DNA of 61,688 nucleotides from Nitrosopumilaceae archaeon (lineage in GTDB: Archaea > Thermoproteota > Nitrososphaeria > Nitrososphaerales > Nitrosopumilaceae). The DNA is taken from NCBI GenBank assembly GCA_030041535.1, contig JASHNR010000030.1, forward strand, positions 1 through 61,688, written 5' to 3'. A model generated the notes under the pieces. That model made no database searches and had not been told where the DNA came from. It saw only the letters and a list, made by a program, of their open reading frames with translations. Shown in pieces: positions 34,594-43,525 of the stretch (positions within the stretch are counted from its first letter, which is position 1; each line of letters begins with the position of its first letter). The position numbers were made by a program, and so were the translations under genes.

Positions 34594-35955
34594 ATGAGTA
34601 GTGACAGAATGAAAATTACTGTAACTGTAATCAAAGCTGACGTGGGCGGAATTGGTGGACACACAAGACCGAGTGATGGATTGTTAAACGCTGTTAGAAA
34701 CATTGTAAGACCTCAAATGGTGAGAAATGGAAAAGGTCTCTTGATTGATTCTTACATTGGATATTGTGGCGATGATATTCATATCGTTATGACACACACT
34801 AGAGGGGTTGACAATAGAGAGATCCATCAACTTGCATGGAGATCTTTTGAGGCTGCTACTCAAGTAGCTAAAAACGAAGGTCTCTATGGTGCAGGTCAAG
34901 ATCTCTTAAAGGATTCATTTTCTGGAAATGTGAAAGGAATGGGCCCAGGAGTGGCTGAAATGACATTTGAAGAAAGACCTAATGAAGCCTTTACAATTTA
35001 TGCTGCAGACAAAACTGAACCAGGTGCTTTTAACTATCCATTTTACAGGATGTTTGTTGACACATTAAGCAATACTGGACTCATTGTTAATCAAAACCTG
35101 TCAAGTGGTGTAAAAATAAACGTAATGGATGTGGAGAAAGGTAAGATTGCTCAACTTCAGATGTGGCAAGATAAGCCAACCCTTGAAGCTGCATTGTTGT
35201 ATCCTGGAAGATATGTTGTTTCAAGTGTATACACAAGAGATAATCAGCCAATTCTTGCTGCTTCAACCGATCGATTGCACAACATAGCAGGAAAGTATGT
35301 TGGCAAAGATGATCCAATTTGTATTATAAGAACACAAAAAGATTTCCCAGCAACAGAAGAAGTCGGCGCCGCTTTCAATAATCCACATCTTGTTGCAGGA
35401 AATACCAGAGGAAGTCATCATGTTCCTCTAATGCCTGTCAAGTTGAATTCTCCTGCAAGTATCAATTATGCAATACCAATAGTATCTGCATTAGTGTTCA
35501 GCATGCATAATGGAAAACTTGTTGGGCCTGTGGATGGATTTGCGTCTGCTGATTGGGATTACATACGTCAGATAGCTGTGGAGAGAACAATTGCAATTAG
35601 AAGTCAAGGTTTCGTACATCCTGCAACTCTCGTACCGTCGGAACTTGAATATGCAGAAGGATACAGAGCTAGGATGAATGTATTATGGAGTAAGATGAGG
35701 CCAATTCCAAATTCAAAAGATCATCAATTCCACCATCCGAAACAACAGCAAAGACCTCAAAACAATCAGAGACCTCCACAACAACCTAATGTGTCAAAAC
35801 CAAACCCACAAACTCAAAAGCCTGTTGTACCTCAAAAACCTGTTGACATCTCACCGATAAAACCCGTGAAAAGAGCAAAGAAGCCCCATCAAACAAAGAC
35901 TTCAACTACACAGACAACAGAAACGAAGAAACCTCAATATTCAGAATCAAAGTAA
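34594..35955 (+). CDS. fbp: Fructose-1,6-bisphosphate aldolase/phosphatase with long charged tail
   Basis: ATG 34594 (MSSDRMKITVTVI) is the start; the frame extends upstream but carries no family residues. The bifunctional FBPase V signature KADVGGIGGHTRPS is present, and the core runs to about residue 375. It makes fructose 6-phosphate from triose phosphates in gluconeogenesis. The last ~75 residues are unusual: a Gln/Pro/Lys-rich, low-complexity tail (HQFHHPKQQQ, RPPQQP, KPVVPQKP). The family normally ends near residue 370-380. The tail could bind a partner or be a lineage addition. Confidence 0.92.
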   Translation: MSSDRMKITVTVIKADVGGIGGHTRPSDGLLNAVRNIVRPQMVRNGKGLLIDSYIGYCGDDIHIVMTHTRGVDNREIHQLAWRSFEAATQVAKNEGLYGAGQDLLKDSFSGNVKGMGPGVAEMTFEERPNEAFTIYAADKTEPGAFNYPFYRMFVDTLSNTGLIVNQNLSSGVKINVMDVEKGKIAQLQMWQDKPTLEAALLYPGRYVVSSVYTRDNQPILAASTDRLHNIAGKYVGKDDPICIIRTQKDFPATEEVGAAFNNPHLVAGNTRGSHHVPLMPVKLNSPASINYAIPIVSALVFSMHNGKLVGPVDGFASADWDYIRQIAVERTIAIRSQGFVHPATLVPSELEYAEGYRARMNVLWSKMRPIPNSKDHQFHHPKQQQRPQNNQRPPQQPNVSKPNPQTQKPVVPQKPVDISPIKPVKRAKKPHQTKTSTTQTTETKKPQYSESK

Positions 35956-36006
35956 ATATTTCAACTCAAATTACAATTTTTATTATCGAATTTTTAATAT
36001 TAGATA

Positions 36007-36522
36007 TTGGCTAGGAAACCTCAAATTCTGATCATAGGAAATAATGAAAATGGATTTACACCTAATCTTGAAGAGATAGCATACGAAACAGGAGTCGAAG
36101 TAGCAAAATCTGGGGCAGTTTTAATCACTGGCGGTCTTGGCGGTGTGATGAAGGCGTCAGCGCACGGTGCAAAAGATGCAGGCGGGCTCACTATTGGAAT
36201 TATTCCTCAAAATGATGCCTCTTTTGCAAATGAATACTGTGACATAGTGATTCCAAGTGGAATGGGGCTCGCAAGGGATTTTCTTACTGCGCTTTCTGGG
36301 GACGGCGTAATAATTATTGGGGGTGGATCTGGCACTCTCTCAGAGGCATGTGCAGCTTACATGCATAAAAGACCAATGGTATCTATAAAAAATACTGGGG
36401 GAATCGCGGACCGATATGCTGATCAATATATAGATCACAGGCAGCAGGTGAAAATAATTGGCGTAGCAAGCCCAAAAGAAGCAGTAAAAACGCTTCTAGA
36501 CAAAATTAATTTAGATAGATAA
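36007..36522 (+). CDS. LOG/SLOG-family Rossmann-fold protein
   Basis: 171 residues from TTG 36007. Motifs: ITGGLGGVMKASAHGA, ARDFLTALSGDGVIIIGGGSGTLSEA, matching the LOG (lysine decarboxylase-like) family in which PGGxGTxxE and the arginine are catalytic; here GGGSGTLSE. LOG enzymes remove ribose 5-phosphate from nucleotides, but the substrate in archaea is unclear. It ends 12 bases into the convergent dehydrogenase gene. Confidence 0.85.
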   Translation: MARKPQILIIGNNENGFTPNLEEIAYETGVEVAKSGAVLITGGLGGVMKASAHGAKDAGGLTIGIIPQNDASFANEYCDIVIPSGMGLARDFLTALSGDGVIIIGGGSGTLSEACAAYMHKRPMVSIKNTGGIADRYADQYIDHRQQVKIIGVASPKEAVKTLLDKINLDR

Positions 36523-37647
36523 AAGGTATGGATCTGGCTCATAAAATTTACCATAATTACTAGAAAGTGTTTGTAATTCTCTTATTATTTTTGTCATGCC
36601 AAATTCTTTTGCTGTTTCAAATATTGGTTTTCTTAATCCCATCCCTAGGTTCAACGCTTTTTCTATTTCCGGTATGTCACTTGCTTGGTTTGTTACAAGC
36701 CAAGCAGCGTTGTTAAGCATAGTTCCAATTATCTGAATCGGTTCAATTTTTTTTGCCAATTCTTCTGTCAAGTTAATACGCTCATATTTTTCTCCAGCAT
36801 ACTCATAAAAGCCACTACCTGTCTTTTGACCCAGTTTTTTCTGATCAAATAATTTTTGAATTAACGGATGCGGATTAACAACTTTCTTGTCTCTGGAATA
36901 CATCTCAATTGTTGCTTTATGAATTACATCTAGACCTGTAAAATCAGCGAGCTCAAATATTCCCATTGGAAAATGCAACTTGAATTTTATGGCAGAATCT
37001 ATCTCAGTCATGGAAGCTTTTGTTCTATCCATTGTCCAAACAGCTTCATGAACGAGAGGAATGAATATCCTATTTACAATAAATCCAACTACGTCCTTTC
37101 TGCATAAGACCGGTTCTTTTGACACAGATTTTACAAAATTCATTGTCAAATCCACAATCTCCTGTGTAGTTTTTTGTCCTGGTATGACCTCTACCAATTT
37201 CATCAGCTGAGGAGGATTGAAGAAATGAATTCCAATGAATCTTTCAGGCCTGCTTGTAATGTTGGCAATTTCTGTGATTGGAAGGGTGCTGGTATTTGAT
37301 GCATAAACGGTATTCTTATTTGCCACAGCATCAACTTCTGCGTATACTTTTTTTTTCAAATCCATGATTTCAGGAACTGCCTCAATCATTAAATCACAAT
37401 TCTTTAGTGCTTTACCAAGATCAACTTCCGGAGTTATTCTTGAAAATATTTTATACGATTCTTCTTCTGAAATTTTTTGTTTTGATACCATCTTATCTAA
37501 ACTCCATTTGATCTTTTCCATGGCCTTGTCTAGAAATTGCTGCTCGATATCACGCAGTATGACATTGTATCCTGACATAGCTGAAACTTGAGCAATACCA
37601 TGTCCCATTATGCCAGACCCCAAAATGGTGATATTTTTTATGGTCAT
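36511..37647 (-). CDS. 3-Hydroxyacyl-CoA dehydrogenase
   Basis: 378 residues. Rossmann start ITILGSGIMGHGIAQVSAM, catalytic histidine in RFIGIHFFNPPQLMKLVEV, and the signature NRIFIPLVHEAVW. The first ~285 residues are the ordinary enzyme; ~90 more at the end belong to a second C-terminal repeat of the family. In Nitrososphaerota such an enzyme oxidises 3-hydroxybutyryl-CoA in the 3-hydroxypropionate/4-hydroxybutyrate CO2 cycle; that role is inferred. A small gene (37694) lies upstream on the same strand. Confidence 0.92.
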   Translation of the reverse strand: MTIKNITILGSGIMGHGIAQVSAMSGYNVILRDIEQQFLDKAMEKIKWSLDKMVSKQKISEEESYKIFSRITPEVDLGKALKNCDLMIEAVPEIMDLKKKVYAEVDAVANKNTVYASNTSTLPITEIANITSRPERFIGIHFFNPPQLMKLVEVIPGQKTTQEIVDLTMNFVKSVSKEPVLCRKDVVGFIVNRIFIPLVHEAVWTMDRTKASMTEIDSAIKFKLHFPMGIFELADFTGLDVIHKATIEMYSRDKKVVNPHPLIQKLFDQKKLGQKTGSGFYEYAGEKYERINLTEELAKKIEPIQIIGTMLNNAAWLVTNQASDIPEIEKALNLGMGLRKPIFETAKEFGMTKIIRELQTLSSNYGKFYEPDPYLLSI

Positions 37648-37693
37648 GTTAAAATTTTGTTAAGGTATCCCTTTGTAAGTTATTCGGTCAGTA

Positions 37694-37948
37694 TCAAAGA
37701 CCATCTATTACCGACTTTAGATGGAATGGAAGTTCAGGCAGTTCACCTATGTGGCTTACGTTATTTTGAAGAATGTCCGGACCGATTCTTCTCACCTGTT
37801 GAGTAGCAATAAGTGTTGCAATACTTCGGTCTATGTCTTTTTGTTGCAATATTGGTTTTAGTTTTTCTAGTAGGATGTTTTCATTCTCATATTTGCTTAT
37901 TGCGTATTGTAAGAGTATCAATTTATCATTGTTGGATAGATCTTCCAT
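37694..37948 (-). CDS. Small helical hypothetical protein
   Basis: 84 residues, no membrane segment. Helical with motif NNDKLILLQYAISKYENENILLEKL and a C-terminal HLKSVIDGL. It precedes the dehydrogenase by 46 bases on the same strand, so may be co-transcribed. No family recognised. Confidence 0.68.
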   Translation of the reverse strand: MEDLSNNDKLILLQYAISKYENENILLEKLKPILQQKDIDRSIATLIATQQVRRIGPDILQNNVSHIGELPELPFHLKSVIDGL

Positions 37949-38060
37949 AAAGAAAATCTATTCACACTTCATAAAAAATGTTTTTAAAAATTAGTTAACC
38001 AATCGAATCTTTAGTTACCCATATTCTTAAAACCTAGCAACAGTTGAACACTATTATATT

Positions 38061-38720
38061 TTGGACATTGAGAAATTTACGGATGACGTGTACACGGTGG
38101 CAGAAAAACTAACACGGGAGAAAACTCCTGAAATGAAATCCCGAATAAATTTTGTACGTGAGCGACTCATTGAATTGTACCAAAAAAATCTTGTTAAAAT
38201 TAATCATTCTGTATTAGAAATAATTTGTGCATCAAATCTCATTGCACATGGGTATTCTGTGGATATAGAAAAACATCTTTCTGATATTCTTGTTTGCGAT
38301 GTGTTTGCTACCAAAGGGGATGGAACGTTTATCATGGAAATTGAAACTGGGTTTACTCCTCCTGATCATGCCCTTGATACTATTGACTATTATGTTGCAA
38401 GAATAGCAAGCAAAATTGCTAGGTATAGCCAGTTTTGCTCAAAGTTTGCTCTTGCTACACCTGTGGTTGGCATATTGCCAATCCCGAAGATCTTTCTTAA
38501 ACCTCCAAGCAAGAGAACAGATGATGAGATTAAGAAGATGAAGGAACTTTGCGATAGATTTTACAAAAATCCGCCAATAGAGGTAAATGACATATTGAAT
38601 GCTAGGCTGCATTCTGTTTATCTAATTAATATTGACAAATGTTTTGCAAAACAACTTGATCCATATACCTATCTTGAGATTATTGGTAAATTGCAAGAAG
38701 CAAGTGAACTAGATTTGTGA
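38061..38720 (+). CDS. Conserved hypothetical protein, nuclease-like pattern
   Basis: 219 residues from TTG 38061. Helix-rich N-terminus (KLTREKTPEMKSRI), then GTFIMEIETGFTP. A restriction-endonuclease-like fold is possible because of a segment with D...E-x-E (SDILVCDVFATKGDG, EIETG), but I cannot assign a family. No signal peptide or membrane helix. The last 12 bases overlap the convergent SRPBCC gene. Confidence 0.7.
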   Translation: MDIEKFTDDVYTVAEKLTREKTPEMKSRINFVRERLIELYQKNLVKINHSVLEIICASNLIAHGYSVDIEKHLSDILVCDVFATKGDGTFIMEIETGFTPPDHALDTIDYYVARIASKIARYSQFCSKFALATPVVGILPIPKIFLKPPSKRTDDEIKKMKELCDRFYKNPPIEVNDILNARLHSVYLINIDKCFAKQLDPYTYLEIIGKLQEASELDL

Positions 38721-39164
38721 ATCGTTTCGTAATGCTTCTATAGTTGCTTCCTTTCTATATTCAAAAATCTCAGAAAGAAACTGCATCACATACCATTCAA
38801 AAAACTTTCCTATTAATCCATAATGTAATTGAAAATCAATTTGATCTACTATCTCTGTACTAATATCGTTTATTTTATTGAATTTATGTAGATGTTTCCA
38901 TGTTTTGAATCTGCCGCTAATCATTTCATCCACATATTCGTATGGTTTCAAATATGTTATTTTTGAATGCCACTTTGAATTCATAATCAGTTTGGCTTGC
39001 AGCCAAGCTTCAGCACCTTCTTCTAGAACCTCATTCTTGGTCTCAAGAATTGTTATTTTCATTTTTTTAGGAGTAATTATTTTCAAATGATTGATGTTTG
39101 TATAGAACTTCCAGACTTTATCAACATTGGAATTGACAACAAACGTATGTTCGAAATGTTTCAT
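38709..39164 (-). CDS. SRPBCC-fold ligand-binding protein
   Basis: 151 residues. The START/polyketide cyclase-type fold is shown by the start FEHTFVVNSNVDKVWKFYTN, strand ITYLKPYEYVDEMISG and long C-terminal helix EWYVMQFLSEIFEYRKEAT. Members bind hydrophobic ligands or modify them. Last gene of a three-gene minus-strand run (39352, 39183, 38709). Confidence 0.82.
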   Translation of the reverse strand: MKHFEHTFVVNSNVDKVWKFYTNINHLKIITPKKMKITILETKNEVLEEGAEAWLQAKLIMNSKWHSKITYLKPYEYVDEMISGRFKTWKHLHKFNKINDISTEIVDQIDFQLHYGLIGKFFEWYVMQFLSEIFEYRKEATIEALRNDSQI

Positions 39165-39182
39165 TTTTTCACTCTAGTTTGT

Positions 39183-39359
39183 TCAAACATTTACATTTCT
39201 ACGAGTATTTGCGCATTTTTTTATTTCTTCTGTGGTATGATCTTTTACTGGTTTGCCACACATAGCGCATGTCGGTATTGATTGAATAGGTTTACGCTCA
39301 AATTCCAATAAAGTAAATGGCAACACATGAAAATATAATCTCTGACATTTTCTAGACAT
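39183..39359 (-). CDS. 58-residue zinc-finger mini-protein
   Basis: ATG 39359 overlaps the end of the preceding gene by eight bases and the stop is 18 bases before the SRPBCC gene, giving operon support. Residues ~31-49 read CAMCGKPVKDHTTEEIKKC: CxxC plus a later H and C, a zinc-binding knuckle. N-terminal half is basic and aromatic. Function unknown. Confidence 0.6.
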   Translation of the reverse strand: MSRKCQRLYFHVLPFTLLEFERKPIQSIPTCAMCGKPVKDHTTEEIKKCANTRRNVNV

Positions 39360-39699
39360 GACGCTTTAAAGAATTTTCAAGTTGAAGTATGGCGCGTAGG
39401 ATCAGACCAGACATTCCAAGGTGTAATGTTAGAAAAGTAGCTGCCTCTTCTAGCGCATTTTCTCCTCTATACCCTTCATCATATGTCATTTCGATTGAAT
39501 CTTCATCAGTTTCAATGTATACAGTAAGTAGAGAATAAGATCCAAGATTTGGATCCTTTTTTTGTAGGTATAGATTAAGATGTACATCTTTGATCTCATG
39601 TCCGTTTTGCATGAAACTTCCTGATGACATTAAGACTATTGTTTTGTCAGGGGATTTGGCTATTCTCTTAGGGTCTATTACATCTATTATCTTCAACAA
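39352..39699 (-). CDS. Conserved hypothetical protein
   Basis: 115 residues. Beta-rich (IVLMSSGSFMQNG, VHLNLYLQKKDPNLG, LTVYIETDED) with a C-terminal helix (TLHLGMSGLILRAIL). No signal peptide. First gene of the mini-operon with the zinc protein and the SRPBCC protein. No family recognised. Confidence 0.7.
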   Translation of the reverse strand: MLKIIDVIDPKRIAKSPDKTIVLMSSGSFMQNGHEIKDVHLNLYLQKKDPNLGSYSLLTVYIETDEDSIEMTYDEGYRGENALEEAATFLTLHLGMSGLILRAILQLENSLKRHV

Positions 39700-39877
39700 A
39701 TAAGATGCGCATATCTTTCTAAATAATCCTATTGTGTAAAAAATTTTAAAATTAATTATTTAGGTTTGAATTGCTATTTTCTATCTCTTTTATGCAATGA
39801 GAATGTGTTGATGAGAGATAAAAATGCATTATTTTGTCTAACAATAGTATATGGTTTAAGAAATTGAATCTTGGATG

Positions 39878-40129
39878 CTATTCGTCATCTACAGTACCAC
39901 CCTGACCGTATATTACCGGCATGGTAATGGTGCTTGTCACATGAGCAACGTTTCTTACCTTTGATATTGCAGCATCGACCTTTGTAGGATCTTTTGCCTC
40001 AATCTTTACAAACACGTCGTATTTCCCCATGACCCCGTTTACTTCTATCACATCTGTAAGACTTTTTGTTTTGGAAATAACTTCTTTCTCGTTTCCAGGT
40101 ATACATGTTACTAAAATGTATGCAATCAT
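39878..40129 (-). CDS. Stand-alone Lrp/AsnC ligand-binding (RAM) domain
   Basis: 83 residues. Pattern AYILVTCIPGNEKEVISK, GKYDVFVKIEAKDPTKV, ISKVRNVAHVTSTIT is the alpha-beta RAM fold without a DNA-binding HTH. Such proteins bind amino acids and assemble with Lrp relatives. Start ATG 40129. Two more copies of this domain are encoded at 56356 and 56589. Confidence 0.85.
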   Translation of the reverse strand: MIAYILVTCIPGNEKEVISKTKSLTDVIEVNGVMGKYDVFVKIEAKDPTKVDAAISKVRNVAHVTSTITMPVIYGQGGTVDDE

Positions 40130-40160
40130 ATCATCTCGACATGATTTGCTCTTAAATAAC

Positions 40161-40994
40161 TTATCTGAGATGATGAACTGATCTATTTCTGGAGAAAACC
40201 ATTATGACAGTCAGCATACTTGTTGTCAAGATCAACGTTGCAATTGTTCCAAATTCAGGAATCACAACAGTACCTGTTAGAGTAAGTTCGTTTGTTCCAG
40301 ATTGCATGGGACAATCAAGAATTCTTTCTATATCTGACTCGGTTTGAGTGCAATCAATCTCATTTCCATTCTCTTTTACATCTATCTGTCCGCCAGGTGC
40401 ATCAATCACATATTTTGGAATTTGATATTCCTCTAAGATTGAACCATTTTGTATCTTGGTCGTGTTAACCTGAATGGTAATGGAATTATTGGCTGTTGAG
40501 ACCTCTACATTTCCATATTCTACAAGGCTGGTGTTCTCTCCACGAACTCTTATCTCGCTATCAAATACCGGAATCATTTGTATCTGTCCTGCAGTTACTT
40601 GGAATTGAATTTGAGTTGTTTCATTACCTTGTCTTATGTTGACAGTATAGATGCCTCCCTGCGCATCGTCACTTAATACAAAATTATGAGAAAATGCATT
40701 ATTGAGTAATGCTGTTTGACCTACTTCATATACATTTCCAATGGGATTTCGCACTATTATTGTAACTGGGTTTTCGTTTGTTGGTTGTTGCACCGTACCT
40801 GCAATTGTCACTTTATCACCGGGCTCATAGGATTGTTTATTGGTACTTGCAGATATCCCAGGCGGGCCTTGGCCGTATGTCGAATTCGCAGATATGAGGG
40901 TCATACATAACACAAGAAAGATTCCTATCTTCAGTTCATACATTGGCAGTTTTGATAGTTTCATAGTATTTAACTGTAGATTTAAGTCATCCAC
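40161..40994 (-). CDS. Secreted protein with PEFG C-terminal sorting signal
   Basis: 277 residues from 40994; ATG 40964 is a likelier start as it puts the signal peptide (IGIFLVLCMTLISANS) near the N-terminus. The exported part begins QGPPGISASTNKQSYEPGDK and is beta-rich (KVTIAGTVQQP, Ig-like or MG2-like). The end is IPEFGTIATLILTTSMLTV followed by a basic tail: a PEFG-CTERM signal, known from Thaumarchaeota and thought to be processed by an archaeosortase. The partner protein at 48627 shares this architecture. No sortase gene is seen in the window. Confidence 0.85.
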   Translation of the reverse strand: MDDLNLQLNTMKLSKLPMYELKIGIFLVLCMTLISANSTYGQGPPGISASTNKQSYEPGDKVTIAGTVQQPTNENPVTIIVRNPIGNVYEVGQTALLNNAFSHNFVLSDDAQGGIYTVNIRQGNETTQIQFQVTAGQIQMIPVFDSEIRVRGENTSLVEYGNVEVSTANNSITIQVNTTKIQNGSILEEYQIPKYVIDAPGGQIDVKENGNEIDCTQTESDIERILDCPMQSGTNELTLTGTVVIPEFGTIATLILTTSMLTVIMVFSRNRSVHHLR

Positions 40995-40999
40995 TTTTT

Positions 41000-41307
41000 C
41001 TATGTGAATTTCTCAATTGATTTTAGTTTGTCTTCAAGAGAATGATTCTTGTCTCGTCTCTCGTCAATCTTTAGAATTGTCTCTACCCGAGTCACTCCCA
41101 TCTCAAATATTGCGTTTGTAACAACTTTTGACGCCTCAAAGATCTTGTCAATGTTGTCTGATTCAATCATTGTTCCCATAGGAGTTACCTGATATCTTAT
41201 TCCATCAATCTTCTTCAAATTCTTTAGACCGTTTGCAAGTATTTGCCTAAGCTTGGTGACGACGTACCTATTGGAAGAACTCCAATTTCCGCATGAATTT
41301 TTGTCAT
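41000..41307 (-). pseudogene. MTH1187-family thiamine-binding protein (DUF77), frame-shifted
   Basis: Two frames together spell a normal family member. Frame A, from ATG 41307, reads MTKIHAEIGVLPIGTSSPSL and on to YLQTV, stopping at TAA 41224. Frame B, open to stop 41000, contains NLKKIDGIRYQVTPMGTMIE, ALFEMG-like AIFEMGVTRVETILKIDER. Reading them with a -1 shift near GGTCTAAAG (about 41226-41232) restores KYLQTVLKNLKKIDG, which aligns with the family. So one base has been lost here, or the assembly has an indel. An N-terminus entirely in frame B (41314) is unlike the family. The gene lies between Hef and a PEFG protein. Confidence 0.8.
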
Positions 41308-41352
41308 AACGCAATTATATTTTTCGTTCTTTAAAATAATTATGCGATTTAC

Positions 41353-42858
41353 CTATAAGAATGCATCAAGACCTGTTTTTGGAGTCATGCCTTTGTTTTC
41401 AAGAATCTTTGACATTTTTTCACCCATCTTCTTTGCCGCGCTTACCTTTCGCTTACCTATCCAGTAGTAAGTTTCATCAGTTGTATCTTTGGCGATCAAA
41501 ACTATTAATTTCCCGTAACCTTTTCTGCCGGTACGGCCTTTTCGCTGGACATAACGAATTGAGCTTGGCACATTATCGAAAAAGATGACCGTATTCACTT
41601 CTGAAATATCCAAACCTTCTTCCCCTACTCTTGTAGCAATCAGCACCTTGTACTGCCCGTCTCTGAATTTCTGAACCGTCTCGATTTGTTTTTTCTGCTT
41701 AAGTCCCGTCTCTCCTGCCTTTCCTATTAGAAATCCTGCCGGTATATTCATCTCGATTAGTTTTTGATATATTACTTCAACAGAGTCTCTATAACTTGTA
41801 AATACCAAGGCTTTGCCTGAAAGACCATTCAATATTTCTTTTAATTTTATGATCTTTGAATGTTCAATGCCTTTTTGTTGAGCTTCTTTTGCCAGACGCA
41901 TAGCTTCCCCAAAGTTTAGATCGTTTTCAAATAGGTCTCGTATACCTACCCCTTTTTTCTCACTGGTTCTCTCACAAAATCGCAGAAACGAGGTTACTCC
42001 ATGTGATTCTAACACGTTCAAAGCATGAATCAGCCTTATTGACGTAAAAAGAGGTTTGGCTGCTCTGCGATTTTGTCTTAGAACAAAATCTCTAACACGA
42101 AGAAGTTCGGATAATGATCGGGTGTTAGATAAATTCAGCCCCAGTCTTCTTAGTTCATCATATCGTGAATTTATTGCTGCCTTGATATGAGATTGAATTT
42201 GTTTCATCTCATATGGCAGCTCAACACTGATCCACTGAGTATCTGTTTGTTGTACGTATGGACTTACATCAGGGCTTTCTTCTGTTCGTTGTGCAATGCT
42301 TGAAATTTTTAATGTTTGGAGTATTTCTGAAGCTTTATCTCGTTCACTTGGCAATGTAGCAGTCATTCCAAGGATTCTCACATTCATGGTTGCAAATCTT
42401 TCCGCAATACTGGCATATGCATAATCCCCTATTGTCCTATGAGCCTCATCAAATATTATTAAAGCAAATTGTGACGGCAAAACAAGTTGCCTGTCTAGAT
42501 CATTTTTCACAATTTCAGGCGTTGCACAAATTATACTGTTTATCCAGAGCTTTTTTCGTTTAGTTATTGGATCCTCTCCAGTTACGAGAGATATGTCATC
42601 TATGAGTATGTTTGATTTTAAGAATTCATAATGCTGGTGTGCCAATACTCTTGTTGGTGCTAGAAATAAAACTCCACCCATTTTTTTTGAAAGAAATTCG
42701 GTTATCACTTGAAGAGCAACAGTAGTCTTACCAAGACCTGTTGGTAGTACTATTAGACAGTTATCAGAAATGGCTTGTCTTGCCAAGTTGACTTGATACT
42801 CCCTATATTCAATAGCAGATTTTTTGACAAGTGGGTGTTCTATGTATTGTTGGTTCAA
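41353..42858 (-). CDS. Hef-type (FANCM-like) superfamily 2 helicase without nuclease
   Basis: 501 residues. Motif I PTGLGKTTVALQV, II DEAHR, III MTATLPS, V/VI ATRVGEEGLDISE and QRKGRTGRKG. This is the archaeal Hef helicase half. Euryarchaeal Hef carries an XPF nuclease C-terminus; here the protein ends after the helicase at residue 501 (GLDAFL). Probably remodels stalled forks and branched DNA. The C-terminal GMTPKTGLDAFL may be a PCNA-binding (PIP-like) end (QxxLxxFL-type); tentative. Confidence 0.88.
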   Translation of the reverse strand: MNQQYIEHPLVKKSAIEYREYQVNLARQAISDNCLIVLPTGLGKTTVALQVITEFLSKKMGGVLFLAPTRVLAHQHYEFLKSNILIDDISLVTGEDPITKRKKLWINSIICATPEIVKNDLDRQLVLPSQFALIIFDEAHRTIGDYAYASIAERFATMNVRILGMTATLPSERDKASEILQTLKISSIAQRTEESPDVSPYVQQTDTQWISVELPYEMKQIQSHIKAAINSRYDELRRLGLNLSNTRSLSELLRVRDFVLRQNRRAAKPLFTSIRLIHALNVLESHGVTSFLRFCERTSEKKGVGIRDLFENDLNFGEAMRLAKEAQQKGIEHSKIIKLKEILNGLSGKALVFTSYRDSVEVIYQKLIEMNIPAGFLIGKAGETGLKQKKQIETVQKFRDGQYKVLIATRVGEEGLDISEVNTVIFFDNVPSSIRYVQRKGRTGRKGYGKLIVLIAKDTTDETYYWIGKRKVSAAKKMGEKMSKILENKGMTPKTGLDAFL

Positions 42859-42961
42859 GCATCTTCAGGTTGTTGTCTACGGGTAAAAATGTTCGTTCAA
42901 GCTGATTGTTACTTGCAGCTCACATCTTTGTGATCTCACAGGTCTTTGTAGATCTTATATT

Positions 42962-43519
42962 ATGGCGAGTTACAATCCTTTTGTGAAAAATGAGTTTGAG
43001 CGCCCGAGTTGGGATGAGTATTTCATTCTTCAGGCAGAGCTTGCAAAATTACGATCTAATTGTATTACAAGACAGGTTGGAGCCGTCATAGTTAGGGAGA
43101 ATAGGCAGATTGCTACTGGGTATAATGGCACTCCACCCGGAGTTAAAAATTGCTATGAAGGTGGATGTAAACGATGCCAATTGCGTGCAGAAGGAAAAAT
43201 TGCCTCAGGGGAAGCATTAGACAGGTGCATATGCAATCATGCAGAGGCAAATGCCATAATGCATTGTGCAATCTTGGGAGTAGGTTCCGGTACAAAAGAT
43301 ACTACGTTGTATACAACATTTGTAACATGTTTAGAATGTAGCAAAATGGCTATAACTGTAGGTATTAGAAGAATTGTATGTCTTGGTTCGTATCCGGAGA
43401 CTGATTATCAGCTTTTAAAAGATGCCAAGGTGGAGGTAGTTGTTCTAGACAAGAGCAGAATAAATCATTGGATCAAAGTATTGCTTGAAGAACCAGCAAC
43501 TAACTTGATGCCAAAGTGA
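42962..43519 (+). CDS. dCMP/cytidine-type deaminase
   Basis: 185 residues. The zinc site is HAEANAI with the later TTFVTCLECSKM cysteines, exactly the dCMP deaminase pattern. The insert CEGGCKRCQLRAEGKIASGE and the cysteine in CICNHAEAN are typical of the ComEB-type family. It makes dUMP for dTMP synthesis. It is followed by DNA polymerase six bases later, so nucleotide supply and polymerase are in one operon. Confidence 0.92.
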   Translation: MASYNPFVKNEFERPSWDEYFILQAELAKLRSNCITRQVGAVIVRENRQIATGYNGTPPGVKNCYEGGCKRCQLRAEGKIASGEALDRCICNHAEANAIMHCAILGVGSGTKDTTLYTTFVTCLECSKMAITVGIRRIVCLGSYPETDYQLLKDAKVEVVVLDKSRINHWIKVLLEEPATNLMPK

Positions 43520-43525
43520 GATAAC

